Below, one piece after another: positions 9,210-17,658 of a DNA stretch of 64,000 nucleotides. Origin of the DNA: Bog-793 sp963803025. Its GTDB lineage: Bacteria; Actinomycetota; Acidimicrobiia; Acidimicrobiales; Bog-793. Under the pieces are notes generated by a model. The model ran no database searches, was not told the origin of the DNA, and saw nothing but the letters and a program-made list of their open reading frames with translations. The translations under genes were made by a program, and so were the position numbers. Every line of letters starts with the position of its first letter. The first letter of the stretch is position 1. The DNA is taken from positions 1 through 64,000 of the forward strand of contig CAWDKZ010000018.1 in assembly GCA_963803025.1 (NCBI GenBank). Reading direction: 5' to 3'.

Positions 9210-9514
9210 AGCGGTGACTCAGATTCCAAAGCGCGCCGGCAAATGAAAGATCAGTTCTTACTCGGCAATTGACGCAAATGAGTCAGACAGTCACCACCAC
9301 AGGTGAGACAACGGCCACGATGGGTCACTCATGCCAGCTACGAGAAGTCGCGTCCGGTGGTTCCTGGTCACCGAAGCCCGTCCCAGGTCGTGCATGCACA
9401 TCCGTCGGTCTGGGTCTCATGCACCCGAGGCCGAGTGAGAGCTACGCCGGGGTTCCGTTGATGCTCGCCAAGAGCACTCACTTTGACACCCTCTTCGATA
9501 CCCACGCGGACCTG
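9210..9514 (+). other. Intergenic region of about 300 bp left of the IS630-type element
   Basis: No recognised gene. A short plus-strand frame at 9269-9529 runs into the inverted repeat and has no motif. It separates the minus-strand glycosyltransferase from the mobile element and should include the glycosyltransferase promoter. Confidence 0.35.
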
Positions 9515-9538
9515 ATGAGACTCGCGTAATACAGTGAC
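9515..9538 (+). repeat. Left terminal inverted repeat of the IS630-type element
   Basis: Pairs with 10606-10629; 22 of 24 positions match in inverted orientation. Confidence 0.8.
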
Positions 9539-9568
9539 ATACTGGCCCGATGGTGGGATACTGGTGCC

Positions 9569-10598
9569 ATGGCATCGGTGCGCCCCCATCGGGACTTCGC
9601 GGGAATGGAAGAACGGCGAGAACGAGCGGCGAAGTTGTTCGCTCGTGGTGTCCCCCAGGCCGACGTCGCTCGTGAACTCGACGTCTCGCGTCAAAGTGTC
9701 AGCCGCTGGTTCACGAGCTTTGAGAAGGGCGGCGCTGTGGCGCTGCGCGGAGCCCGTCGAGCCGGCCGCAAGCCGAGACTCACGAGCTCGGACGTAAGAC
9801 GAATCGAGCAGGCACTTCTCCGCGGTGCACGGGCGAGCGGCTATCCGACCGAACTATGGACGCTTGCCCGCATCACCGAGGTGATCGAGGCACTGACTGG
9901 CGTCGCCTATCACCCCGGTCATGTCTGGCGCCTCATGGGACAGCTCGGCTGGAGTCCCCAGCGCCCAGAGCGCCGGGCCAGGGAGCGTGACGACGATGCC
10001 GTTGCGACCTGGGTGCGAGACCGTTGGCCCGTTGTAAGAAAAACGCTCGCCAAAGAAGGGCCTTCATCGTCTTCGAGGACGAGTCCGGCATCTCGCTGAC
10101 GCCACCCATCCGGCGGACCTGGGCGCCAAAAGGAAAGACGCCAGTCCTGCGGACACATTTCAACTGGAAGCGCATAGCGATGGTCGCCGCCCTCGCATAC
10201 GCGTCGGGCGGCGGTCACGCCCAGTTGCTCTTTGACACCCGCACCGGCTCCTACAACGACGAGAGCCTGATCGAGTCATTGACGAACTCCGTCACGAGCT
10301 TCATGGAGCAAAGGCCACCCTGGTCTGGGACGGCCTCACGAGCCACCGGAGCAGAGCCATGCGCTCGTTTCTCGCGAAGCAGCGGAGCTGGCTCGTCGTC
10401 GAACGCCTCCCTGCCTATGCTCTCGAGCTCAATCCGGTGGAGGCCTTGTGGGGGAACCTGAAACGTTCCGAGCTCGCCAACCTGATGGTCGACACGGTCG
10501 TCGAGACCGAGAGCGCCGCACGCCGGGGCATCGACCTCGCCCGCAACGAGACCGACCTCGCATTCGCATTCCTCCGCTACACCGGTCTTTCTCTATGA
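9569..10598 (+). pseudogene. IS630-family transposase, split by two frameshifts
   Basis: Three successive frames give one IS630-like protein. Frame 9569-10099 supplies the N-terminal helix-turn-helix (VPQADVARELDVSRQSVSRW). The frame through 10030-10310 supplies the first catalytic Asp (VFEDESG) and RRTWAPKG. The frame ending at 10598 supplies the second Asp (LVWDGL) and the Glu (LNPVEALW). The first shift is -1 near the run AAGAAAAACG at about 10035-10045 and could be a programmed slip. The second, near 10300-10310, has no such signal and probably inactivates the gene. Confidence 0.85.
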
Positions 10599-10605
10599 CC
10601 GGGGC

Positions 10606-10629
10606 GTCACTGTATTACGCGACCCTCAT
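10606..10629 (+). repeat. Right terminal inverted repeat of the IS630-type element
   Basis: Inverted match to 9515-9538, with 16 consecutive identical bases at 10606-10621. Confidence 0.8.
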
Positions 10630-10635
10630 TAGTTG

Positions 10636-10665
10636 GCGCAGTTCTCCGCGACCCAGAAACTGCGC
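10636..10665 (-). terminator. Hairpin downstream of thiE
   Basis: GCGCAGTT at 10636-10643 pairs with AACTGCGC at 10658-10665 around a 14-nt loop. It lies about 70 bp beyond the thiE stop. No U-run follows, so termination is only a possibility. Confidence 0.3.
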
Positions 10666-10736
10666 GACGGCTGTTTTCCAGACGCCTCAAAAGGGTCGGA
10701 TATTCAACCACACAGAGCCCAATACGGGGTCCCGGA

Positions 10737-11375
10737 TCACCGCCCGCACTGATTGCGTAACTCTGCCGCGGCGGCGCGCGGATCCGCGGCCGAGCAGATC
10801 GCCGCTACGACTGCGATCCCGACGGCGCCGACGCCGACGAGCTCGGCAACGCGATCAGCCGTGATGCCTCCGATCGCGACGCACGGTACCGACGAGATGG
10901 CGCAAACGGCGCGCAGTCCCTCGACGCCCATCGGCGCCGCGGCGTCAAGCTTCGTCTGTGTGGAGTAGATCGGACCGACGCCGAGGTAGTCGACCGTCCC
11001 CGGCGGAAGATCCGCAGCGATTTTCGCCTCAGCGAAGTTCGTCACTGACCATCCGATGACGAACTCTGGACCGGCGATCTCACGCGCTGCTTCGACGGGA
11101 AGATCCGACTGACCGAGGTGTACCCCGTCGGCGCCAGCCGCCATCGCCACGTCGAGGCGATCGTTCACAACAAGGCCGACCCCGCTGGTAGCGAGCAGAT
11201 CTCGTAGGGCAAGCGCCGCGTCGAGAAGTTCATGAGTCGTCGCGCCGTGGTCCCGCAGCTGCACCGTCGTTACGCCGCCTGCGACAGCAGCCCGCACGGT
11301 CTCGACCAACCCCCGTTCGCCGCAGACGTCCACGTCAGCGACAAGATATAGAGACAGGTCGAGCTCGCGGCTCAT
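10737..11375 (-). CDS. thiE: Thiamine-phosphate synthase
   Basis: 212 residues from the ATG at 11375. ThiE joins hydroxymethylpyrimidine diphosphate to thiazole phosphate, giving thiamine monophosphate. The TIM-barrel motifs are clear: LYLVAD at the N-terminus, TTVQLRDHG, VNDRLDVAMAAGADGVHLGQSDLP and the phosphate-binding AIGGI near the C-terminus. The start overlaps the thiM stop (ATGA), so the two are translationally coupled and share control by the TPP riboswitch upstream of thiM. The frame is open further upstream, but that part overlaps thiM and has no family similarity. The partner thiD lies at 39243-40073. Confidence 0.95.
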   Translation of the reverse strand: MSRELDLSLYLVADVDVCGERGLVETVRAAVAGGVTTVQLRDHGATTHELLDAALALRDLLATSGVGLVVNDRLDVAMAAGADGVHLGQSDLPVEAAREIAGPEFVIGWSVTNFAEAKIAADLPPGTVDYLGVGPIYSTQTKLDAAAPMGVEGLRAVCAISSVPCVAIGGITADRVAELVGVGAVGIAVVAAICSAADPRAAAAELRNQCGR

Positions 11376-12172
11376 GCCGGCAACCGAGCCGCGGCGCTCG
11401 CGAGGGCATCCAGCTGGTCGACGAGACCAACCGCGAACGTTCCGGTTCCTGGATCTCCACTCGCTGCGCGCTCGCCCGCAGCCTTGAACACCGCCGACGC
11501 GGCAGCCGTCGCGAACAGCACGTCGTCTTCGACCGCCACGAACGCTGCGACGAGCGCGCCGAGCGCGCAACCGGTTCCCGTGATCCGGGTCAGGAGTGGA
11601 CTCCCGCCCCGGACCTCGACGACGTCACTGCCATCGGTCACGTAGTCGACAGCACCGCTCACGGCGACCACGCAACCCCGCGACCGGGCAAGCACCGCGG
11701 CGGCGGCGATTGCCTCCTCCGAGTCGGCGAGCGAATCGACGCCTCGACCGGCGACCCCCGATCCGGCCAGGCTCATCACTTCGGAGGCATTCCCACGCAC
11801 GACCGTTGGGCACACTTCGAGCAATTCGCCCGCAAAGGCTGTGCGGTGTGCAAGAGCTCCTACGGCGACCGGGTCGAACACCCACGGCCGACCATGCTCG
11901 TGGGCCGCGGCCGCGGCGGAGCGCATCGCCACCTCCCGTTCCGCCGACAGCGTCCCGAGATTCACCAGGACGGCCGCGGCCACGGCGGCGAACGGACCCG
12001 ACTCCACAGCGTTTTCCACCATCGCCGGCGACGCGCCGACGGCAAGCAGGACGTTGGCGGTGAACTGGGCCACGACGATGTTCGTCAAACAATGGATCAG
12101 CGGTTGCTGTTCGGCCACATCGTGCAAGGCGACCGACACCCGGCGATCGGTCCAGGCCAGCTCGGTGTGCAT
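11372..12172 (-). CDS. thiM: Hydroxyethylthiazole kinase
   Basis: 266 residues. ThiM phosphorylates 4-methyl-5-(2-hydroxyethyl)thiazole, a salvage step feeding ThiE. Family segments include PLIHCLTNIVVAQFTANVLLAVGASPAM at the N-terminus, WVFDPVAVGA, VVRGNASEV and the ribokinase-fold anion hole TRITGTGCALGAL. Length is normal. It is the first gene of a thiM-thiE operon whose ATG lies 8 nt from a ribosome-binding site that is also the 3' strand of a TPP riboswitch, so salvage should switch off when thiamine diphosphate is plentiful. Confidence 0.95.
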   Translation of the reverse strand: MHTELAWTDRRVSVALHDVAEQQPLIHCLTNIVVAQFTANVLLAVGASPAMVENAVESGPFAAVAAAVLVNLGTLSAEREVAMRSAAAAAHEHGRPWVFDPVAVGALAHRTAFAGELLEVCPTVVRGNASEVMSLAGSGVAGRGVDSLADSEEAIAAAAVLARSRGCVVAVSGAVDYVTDGSDVVEVRGGSPLLTRITGTGCALGALVAAFVAVEDDVLFATAAASAVFKAAGERAASGDPGTGTFAVGLVDQLDALASAAARLPA

Positions 12173-12178
12173 CGGTGA

Positions 12179-12263
12179 CGTCCCTCCGCTCGTACGAACG
12201 AGATCAGGTTCGACAGGTCTCTCTCAGCCCGGCGGCACCGGGCACCCTGCGCCAGAGGAGGAG
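12179..12263 (-). promoter_or_regulatory. TPP (thi-box) riboswitch controlling thiM-thiE
   Basis: On the minus strand the conserved thi-box blocks appear in order: a GGGTGCC segment, CTGAGAGAGACCT, GAACCTGATC, and a closing GCGGAGGGA. These match the pyrimidine- and pyrophosphate-sensing arms of the TPP aptamer. The last block, at 12187-12181, lies 8 nt before the thiM ATG and is the only Shine-Dalgarno present, so ligand binding should directly hide the ribosome-binding site through pairing with the 5' TCCTC. Confidence 0.92.
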
Positions 12264-12454
12264 TGTAACAACTGACCCTTCGGCAACGGCGCACGACACG
12301 AAGGGCCCTTCACACCCGGAATCCGGACACCGTCGTCGTCGTCGGACCCGCTCGGCGGCAAGGAGAACGTCCGAGCGATGTCGAGGCGGTCCGATCGGGG
12401 CCTCAATTGCCTGGTTGCCTGGCTGGTATCGCAGGTCGATGAGACGCCTCTATT

Positions 12455-12469
12455 ATGAGCCTTACTCAT
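12455..12469 (+). promoter_or_regulatory. Palindrome upstream of the MarR gene, candidate operator
   Basis: ATGAG and CTCAT form an inverted repeat around CCTTA, and TATTAT just overlaps its left edge as a possible -10. It lies about 30 bp before the MarR start, a common place for autoregulatory MarR binding. Confidence 0.35.
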
Positions 12470-12497
12470 CGCTGTTGACCCACGGACCACCGGTGCC

Positions 12498-13028
12498 ATG
12501 AAGGGATCCTCGAAAAAGGACCACCACCACGGGACGAGCCCCGACGACGATGCGGCCCAGATCGGCGAGCTCGTCCTGCGCATTGCGCGGCACCTGAAGG
12601 CGAACTCGGCGAGGCAGCTAGCACCATTCGGGCTCAGCGACGGTGACGCGCGCGCGCTTCGCATGGTCGGTCGGGCGCCGTCACCCCTGCGCATGTCAGA
12701 AATCGCCCAGCGCAGCCGGATCGTTCCCCGCTCGGCGACGACAATCATCGAAAGACTCGAGGCCAAGGGACTCGTCGTTCGCGAGATTGATCCCGAGGAC
12801 CGACGCTCGATCCGCGTGCGCATGACCGGGGCCGGGTCACAGCTGTTCGCGGAGATCGGTCGCGCCCGAGATCACGCCGCCACGGGCCTCTTCAGTCGCC
12901 TCGAACCGGCGGAATGTGTGGAGCTGCTCGCTCTGCTCGGGCGGGTCGACTCCGCCGGCGAACCAGAGCGCGCAACCTCGCCCAAGCAGCTCACCAGGAG
13001 GAATCCAGAACCGGAGCGACGACGATGA
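12498..13028 (+). CDS. MarR-family transcriptional regulator
   Basis: 176 residues with a winged helix-turn-helix: LRMSEIAQRSRIVPRSATTIIERLEAKGLVVREIDPEDRRSIRVRMT spans the recognition helix and the DRR wing typical of MarR. MarR proteins are dimeric repressors released by small ligands such as phenolics or drugs. The gene overlaps the start of the ABC exporter (ATGA at 13025-13028), so the regulator most likely controls its own operon and the transporter. A 15-bp palindrome sits about 30 bp upstream. The inducing ligand is unknown. Confidence 0.9.
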   Translation: MKGSSKKDHHHGTSPDDDAAQIGELVLRIARHLKANSARQLAPFGLSDGDARALRMVGRAPSPLRMSEIAQRSRIVPRSATTIIERLEAKGLVVREIDPEDRRSIRVRMTGAGSQLFAEIGRARDHAATGLFSRLEPAECVELLALLGRVDSAGEPERATSPKQLTRRNPEPERRR

Positions 13029-15016
13029 TGCGCGCCGGAGGGGGAATGGGCATCGGCGGAGGACGGGGCTTCGGCGGCTCGATGCGCTCGCTCATCCAGG
13101 ACCGCTCCGTCGTCGGGAGCAAGGTCCCCAAGGGAACTGTGCGCCGCATCCTGCGCTGCCTCGCGCCATACAAGCGAAAGCTCACGATCTTCTTTCTCCT
13201 GACGATCGTCGACTCGGCGATCGGGGTGGCCGTTCCGCTCATCTACCGGGCAATCATCGACACCGGAATCGGCCAGCGAGACACGCGCCTCATCGTCGTG
13301 CTCGCGCTCGTCATCGGCGGCCTTGCGGTCGTCGATGCCGGGCTGTCGCTCGGCGAGCAGCTCTGCTCGTCCCAGGTCGGCCAAGGCCTTATCTACGACC
13401 TGCGGACACGGGTCTACGCCCACGTCCAGCGGATGTCGCTCGCCTTCTTCACCCGCACCCAGACTGGCGCCCTCGTCAGCCGGTTGAACAACGACGTGCT
13501 CGGCGCGCAACAGGCGACGACGGACATCTTGTCCTCGGTGATCGGCAACCTGCTCAGCGTCGTGATGGTCCTGACGACGATGCTGATCCTGTCCTGGCAG
13601 ATCACGCTCGTCGCACTCGCCCTCCTGCCGGCGTTCGCGATCCCGGCGCGCTACATGGGGCGTCGCCTCGGGGCGATCACACGCGAGGGCTACGTGCTCG
13701 CGGCCGACATGAACTCGACCATGGCCGAGCGCTTCAACGTCGCCGGGGCGCTTCTCGTCAAGCTCTTCGGCCGTCCCGGAGAGGAAGAGGCGCTCTTCTC
13801 CGGTCGGGCGGGGCGGGTGCGCGACATCGCTGTCCTCCAGTCGATCTACGCCAGGGTGTTCTTCATCTCGCTCACCGTCACGGCGTCGCTCGCCACCGCC
13901 CTCGTCTACGGCTGGGGCGGGTCGATGGTGGTCCACGGGATCCTCGAGCTCGGCACGCTCGTCGCGATGACCGCCTATCTCAACCGCCTCTACGGACCGC
14001 TCACCCAGCTCTCGAACGTCAACGTCGACGTGATGACAGCGCTCGTCTCGTTCGACCGCGTCTTCGAGGTGCTTGACCTCGCGCCGATGATCACCGAACG
14101 AGAGGGCGCGCTCGACCTGTCGCACGGCCCGGCAACGATCGAGTTCGATCACGTGGACTTCAGCTATCCGAGCGCCACCGAGGTGTCCCTCGCCTCGCTC
14201 GAGTCGGTCGCCGTTCTTGAGGCCACCGACGCCCGCCAGGTGCTCTTCGACGTCACGTTTCGCGCCGAGCCCGGACAGCTCGTCGCGCTGATCGGACCGT
14301 CCGGTGCTGGCAAGACGACGATCACCCACCTCGTCGCGCGCCTCTACGACGTGCGCAGCGGCGCGGTTCGGATCAACGGCCTCGACGTGCGCGACGTCAC
14401 GCTCGATTCCCTGCGCTCGGGCGTCGGCATGGTGACCCAGGACGCCCACATGTTCCACGACACGATCCGCGCGAACCTCCTCTACGCGAAGCCCGACGCG
14501 ACGGACGCGGAGCTCCGCGAAGCGCTCGCCGGCGCGCAGATCCTCTCGCTCGTCGACGAACTGCCGGAAGGTCTCGACACGCTCGTCGGCGATCGCGGCT
14601 ATCGGCTCTCCGGAGGGGAGAAGCAGCGCATGGCGATCGCGCGCCTCCTTCTCAAGGCGCCCGACGTCGTCGTACTCGACGAGGCGACCGCCCATCTCGA
14701 CTCGGAGTCCGAAGCCGCCGTACAGCGAGCGCTCAAGACAGCGCTCACTGGACGAACGTCGCTCGTCATCGCGCACCGGCTCTCGACCGTACGTGACGCC
14801 GACCTCGTCCTCGTGATCGACGCGGGTCGGATTGTCGAACGCGGGACCCACGATGACCTCATCGAGCGCGGCGGCCTCTACGCGGAGCTGTACCGGACGC
14901 AATTCCGCCAACAGGGATCCCCTCCGGCAGCGTCGGTTGGCAACGCGGACGGATCCGGTGAATCGCCCTGGACCACCGACCTGCGATCGAACCGACTTCC
15001 ACCCTGGGAAGGGTGA
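13025..15016 (+). CDS. ABC exporter, fused membrane and ATPase domains (MsbA/multidrug type)
   Basis: 663 residues. A glycine-rich N-terminus is followed by a six-helix type I exporter domain (about residues 50-345) and a nucleotide-binding domain. Walker A is GPSGAGKT (424-431), the signature LSGGE (528-532), Walker B VVVLDEAT, and the H-loop AHRLS. About 25 extra residues (SLASLESVAVLEATD) lie between the A-loop tyrosine and the first strand of the ATPase. It probably works as a homodimer exporting drugs or lipids. The ATG at 13025 overlaps the MarR stop; the open frame further upstream duplicates MarR coding sequence. Regulation by the neighbouring MarR is likely. Confidence 0.9.
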   Translation: MMRAGGGMGIGGGRGFGGSMRSLIQDRSVVGSKVPKGTVRRILRCLAPYKRKLTIFFLLTIVDSAIGVAVPLIYRAIIDTGIGQRDTRLIVVLALVIGGLAVVDAGLSLGEQLCSSQVGQGLIYDLRTRVYAHVQRMSLAFFTRTQTGALVSRLNNDVLGAQQATTDILSSVIGNLLSVVMVLTTMLILSWQITLVALALLPAFAIPARYMGRRLGAITREGYVLAADMNSTMAERFNVAGALLVKLFGRPGEEEALFSGRAGRVRDIAVLQSIYARVFFISLTVTASLATALVYGWGGSMVVHGILELGTLVAMTAYLNRLYGPLTQLSNVNVDVMTALVSFDRVFEVLDLAPMITEREGALDLSHGPATIEFDHVDFSYPSATEVSLASLESVAVLEATDARQVLFDVTFRAEPGQLVALIGPSGAGKTTITHLVARLYDVRSGAVRINGLDVRDVTLDSLRSGVGMVTQDAHMFHDTIRANLLYAKPDATDAELREALAGAQILSLVDELPEGLDTLVGDRGYRLSGGEKQRMAIARLLLKAPDVVVLDEATAHLDSESEAAVQRALKTALTGRTSLVIAHRLSTVRDADLVLVIDAGRIVERGTHDDLIERGGLYAELYRTQFRQQGSPPAASVGNADGSGESPWTTDLRSNRLPPWEG

Positions 15017-15024
15017 CCCTTCCC
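15006..15024 (+). terminator. Perfect GC-rich hairpin overlapping the ABC exporter stop
   Basis: GGGAAGGG and CCCTTCCC form an 8-bp stem with the TGA stop codon as the loop. No U-run follows. It may end the marR-ABC transcript or protect its 3' end. Confidence 0.45.
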
Positions 15025-15282
15025 GCCGCCACGTCGTCACTCGCCGGCGCGCGTCGATCGTCACCCACGGCGCGCCACGCATCGAGGAAGGGGCTCGCAA
15101 GCAGCGAATTCCCTACCCAGCGCCTGGGCGCCACCCCCGGGACCGCCGACCTGCGACGGATAATCTTCCACTGCCCGTCGGCGTTGCACCGCCGCGAAGC
15201 GGCCCAGGCTGCCCGCGACCAGGTCGCTTGGTGCGTCGGGAGATGTCGTCTCCGCGACGACGACGCGGCCGCAGGGAGGGCC

Positions 15283-15861
15283 ATGTTCTCAGGGATCGTC
15301 GAGGAGTTGGGCAGCCTGTCGCGAGCCGACGCCGCCCGCCGCCGCTTTCGCTCCTCGCTTGTCGCCCCGGACCTCGGCATCGGCGACTCCGTCGCGGTCA
15401 GCGGGGCCTGCCTGACGGTCGTCGCCCGGGGAGAGGACTGGCTGGAGAGCGACGTCTCGGCCGAGACGCTGCGGCGGACCACCCTCGGGAGTCTCCGGAT
15501 CGGTGACCTGGTCAACCTCGAACGTCCCGTTCGTCTCAGCGACCGTCTCTCGGGACACGTCGTCCTGGGCCATGTCGACGCCGTTGGCAACGTCCTCGCT
15601 CCCGCGCCCGATCTGCGGGTCAGGATCCCACGGCATCTCATGCGCTACTGCGTGGAGAAGGGCCCCGTCGCCGTCGACGGCGTCAGCCTGACGATCTTCG
15701 ACCTCGACGACGAGAGCTTCTCGATCGCGGTGATCCCGTACACGGCAGAGCACACGACGCTCGGCCACAAGTCACCGGGCGATGCCGTTAACATCGAGGT
15801 CGACGTCACCGCGAAGCAGATCGAGAAGCTGCTCGCGCCCTATCTGGGCCGACGGTCATGA
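15283..15861 (+). CDS. ribE: Riboflavin synthase, alpha chain
   Basis: 192 residues starting MFSGIVEELG, the invariant beginning of riboflavin synthase; the ATG has a GGAGGG 6 nt upstream. The enzyme dismutates two 6,7-dimethyl-8-ribityllumazine molecules to riboflavin. Both internal repeats are visible: SGACLTVV in the N-terminal barrel and VDGVSLTIFD in the C-terminal one, with VLGHVDAVG between. The stop overlaps the ATG of an ABC ATPase (ATGA at 15858-15861), which suggests a flavin- or cofactor-related transporter. The preceding 266 bp contain no FMN riboswitch that I can recognise, although such a control would be expected. Confidence 0.93.
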   Translation: MFSGIVEELGSLSRADAARRRFRSSLVAPDLGIGDSVAVSGACLTVVARGEDWLESDVSAETLRRTTLGSLRIGDLVNLERPVRLSDRLSGHVVLGHVDAVGNVLAPAPDLRVRIPRHLMRYCVEKGPVAVDGVSLTIFDLDDESFSIAVIPYTAEHTTLGHKSPGDAVNIEVDVTAKQIEKLLAPYLGRRS

Positions 15862-16739
15862 CGCGCCGGCGCGATCGCGGCGTCACCGTGGGCGATGCCG
15901 CACCGGCCCCCACACACGGACCTGCCGGCGCCGGAATCGTCCTCGATCACGTCCAGAAGCACTTCTTCCACAACGGAAGGCCGGTCGTCGCGCTGCGCGA
16001 CGTGAGCCTCTCGGTGACGGCCGGCGAGTTCGTCAGCGTCATCGGCCCGAGCGGTTGCGGCAAGTCGACGCTCCTGCGCATCATCGGCGGGCTGATCGCG
16101 CCTGACGGCGGGAGCGTCCGCATCGACGACGCCACCCCGGACGAGGCCCGGGCCGCGAAGCGCTTCGGTCTCGTGCCACAGACCCCGGCGCTACTCCCGT
16201 GGCGGTCGGTCGTCGAGAACGTGACGCTGCTCCGTGACGTCGGACGCCCGCCGTGGCCGTTGCGCGCCGGTTCCCGGGTCGCCATCCCGGACGATCCGAC
16301 GAGAGACCCGATGGCACTGCTGGAGCAGGTGGGGCTCGCGCCCTTTGCCAAGTCCCTCCCGAAGGAGCTGTCCGGCGGCATGCAGCAACGCGTCAGCCTC
16401 GTGCGTGCGTTCGCCCTCGGGGCGCCGATCCTCCTCATGGACGAGCCCTTCGCCGCCCTCGACGAGATCACGCGTGACACGATGCGCTACCAACTGCTCG
16501 ATGTCTGGAGCGAGACCCGGACCACGGTCGTCTTCGTCACCCACTCGATCGCGGAGGCCGTCGTCCTGTCGGACCGGGTGATCACGATGGCCGCCCGGCC
16601 AGGTCGCGTGGCCGCCGTCGAGCAGATTGAGCTCGCGCGTCCGCGCACCGAGGACATGGAGGACTCCGACCAGTTCACCTTGCACGCCCATCGCGTCCGC
16701 ACGTCCCTGCGGGCCAGCTGGGAGGGACGGCGACCGTGA
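15858..16739 (+). CDS. ABC importer ATPase, SsuB/ThiZ/nitrate-taurine type
   Basis: 293 residues. Walker A GPSGCGKST (63-71), Q-loop in FGLVPQTPALLPWRSV, signature LSGGMQQR, Walker B ILLMDEPFAALDE and H-loop FVTHSI are all present. The LLPW after the Q-loop and the MAARPGR near the C-terminus are typical of ATPases that pair with SsuC/ThiX-like permeases. It drives uptake through the permease encoded next, whose start it overlaps by four bases. Coupling to ribE suggests a vitamin substrate, either riboflavin or a pyrimidine precursor; this is inference from context. Confidence 0.88.
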   Translation: MTRRRDRGVTVGDAAPAPTHGPAGAGIVLDHVQKHFFHNGRPVVALRDVSLSVTAGEFVSVIGPSGCGKSTLLRIIGGLIAPDGGSVRIDDATPDEARAAKRFGLVPQTPALLPWRSVVENVTLLRDVGRPPWPLRAGSRVAIPDDPTRDPMALLEQVGLAPFAKSLPKELSGGMQQRVSLVRAFALGAPILLMDEPFAALDEITRDTMRYQLLDVWSETRTTVVFVTHSIAEAVVLSDRVITMAARPGRVAAVEQIELARPRTEDMEDSDQFTLHAHRVRTSLRASWEGRRP

Positions 16740-17596
16740 CCGGGACCGACGGGCGCTTCTCGCTCGGACCCACAGCCGAGATCGGGGCCGGCGATCTCGC
16801 CAACCTCCGCCCGCGGACCGTCGGTTGGCCGAGGCGGCTGACGCGCAGCATCGTGCCGGGGATCGTCGCCTTCCTCGTTCTCTTCGGCGGCTGGGAACTC
16901 GGGGTGCGCGTCACCCACATCCCCGCGACCGAGCTCGTCGCTCCGTCGTCCATCTTCCGGGAGCTTTGGCGGGCTCCCGGCTTCTTCGCCAGCAACGCCT
17001 GGATCACGATCCAGGAGGCGTTCTGGGGCTTCCTCGTCGCCTTCGCCGTCGCCATCGCCGCCGCTGTCCTGGTCGTGCACTCGAAGGTGATGGACCGCGC
17101 GTTGACCCCGATCGTCGTCATGCTCCAGGTGACCCCGATCCTCGCCCTCGCCCCACCGCTCGTCGTCTGGCTCGGTTTCGGGCCCCAGCCGAAGATCGTC
17201 ATGGCGGCGCTCATCACCTTCGTCCCGCTTTTCACCAACGCAACGGTCGGGTTTCGCGCGATCGACCCGGCCACGTTCGAGGTCATGCGCTCGGTCAACG
17301 CCAGCAAGCCGGAGATCTTCACCCGGCTGCGCGTCCCGCACAGCCTCCCGTACCTGCTCGCCGCGACAAGGGTGTGCGTCGGTCTCGCGCTCATCGGCGC
17401 TGTCGTGGCCGAGTTCTTCGACTCCTCGGCAGGGCTCGGCTGGATCATGGCCAATGCCCAGCAATACCAGGAGGCCAGCGTCGTGTGGGCAGCGATCTTC
17501 ACCCTCATCTTCATCGGCGTCGTGCTCGTCGCGCTGGTGACCGTCGTGCACCGCCGGCTCCTGCGCTGGGCCGAGGTCGACCCGGCCAACCCCTAG
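16736..17596 (+). CDS. ABC importer permease, SsuC/ThiX/RibX-like
   Basis: 286 residues from a GTG at 16736. Six hydrophobic segments are visible, beginning IVPGIVAFLVLFGGWELGV near residue 40. The cytoplasmic coupling loop is FRAIDPATFEVMRSVNASKPEIFTRLRVPHSLPYLLAA, the EAA-type motif that docks on the ATPase. LGWIMANAQQYQ near the C-terminus is a family hallmark. It forms the membrane channel for the adjacent ATPase and binding protein. Four-base overlap with the ATPase gene supports coupled translation. Confidence 0.88.
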   Translation: MTGTDGRFSLGPTAEIGAGDLANLRPRTVGWPRRLTRSIVPGIVAFLVLFGGWELGVRVTHIPATELVAPSSIFRELWRAPGFFASNAWITIQEAFWGFLVAFAVAIAAAVLVVHSKVMDRALTPIVVMLQVTPILALAPPLVVWLGFGPQPKIVMAALITFVPLFTNATVGFRAIDPATFEVMRSVNASKPEIFTRLRVPHSLPYLLAATRVCVGLALIGAVVAEFFDSSAGLGWIMANAQQYQEASVVWAAIFTLIFIGVVLVALVTVVHRRLLRWAEVDPANP

Positions 17597-17658
17597 TCGG
17601 CTTGTGCGCTGCGATGCTCCCTGCGACTGTTGGGTCAGACGAGAAAGAGAGGTCCCTC

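Larger units (their letters stand above)
9515..10629 (+). mobile_element. IS630-type insertion sequence with near-perfect inverted repeats
   Basis: The transposase remnant is bracketed by inverted repeats at 9515-9538 and 10606-10629. The inner 16 bases (CGCGTAATACAGTGAC and its complement) match exactly, and the 24-bp repeats differ at only two positions. The element is about 1.1 kb, the usual IS630 size. The repeats look fresh although the transposase is frameshifted. Exact outer ends and the TA target duplication typical of this family could not be fixed. Confidence 0.8.

Noticed and set aside
12872..15100. 742-codon minus-strand frame
   Set aside because: It is the antisense of marR and the ABC exporter; composition is Arg/Glu/Asp-rich with no domain, typical of a shadow frame in high-GC DNA.
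15017..15282. FMN riboswitch before ribE
   Set aside because: The 266-bp gap lacks the conserved RFN blocks; only scattered GC-rich repeats were seen.
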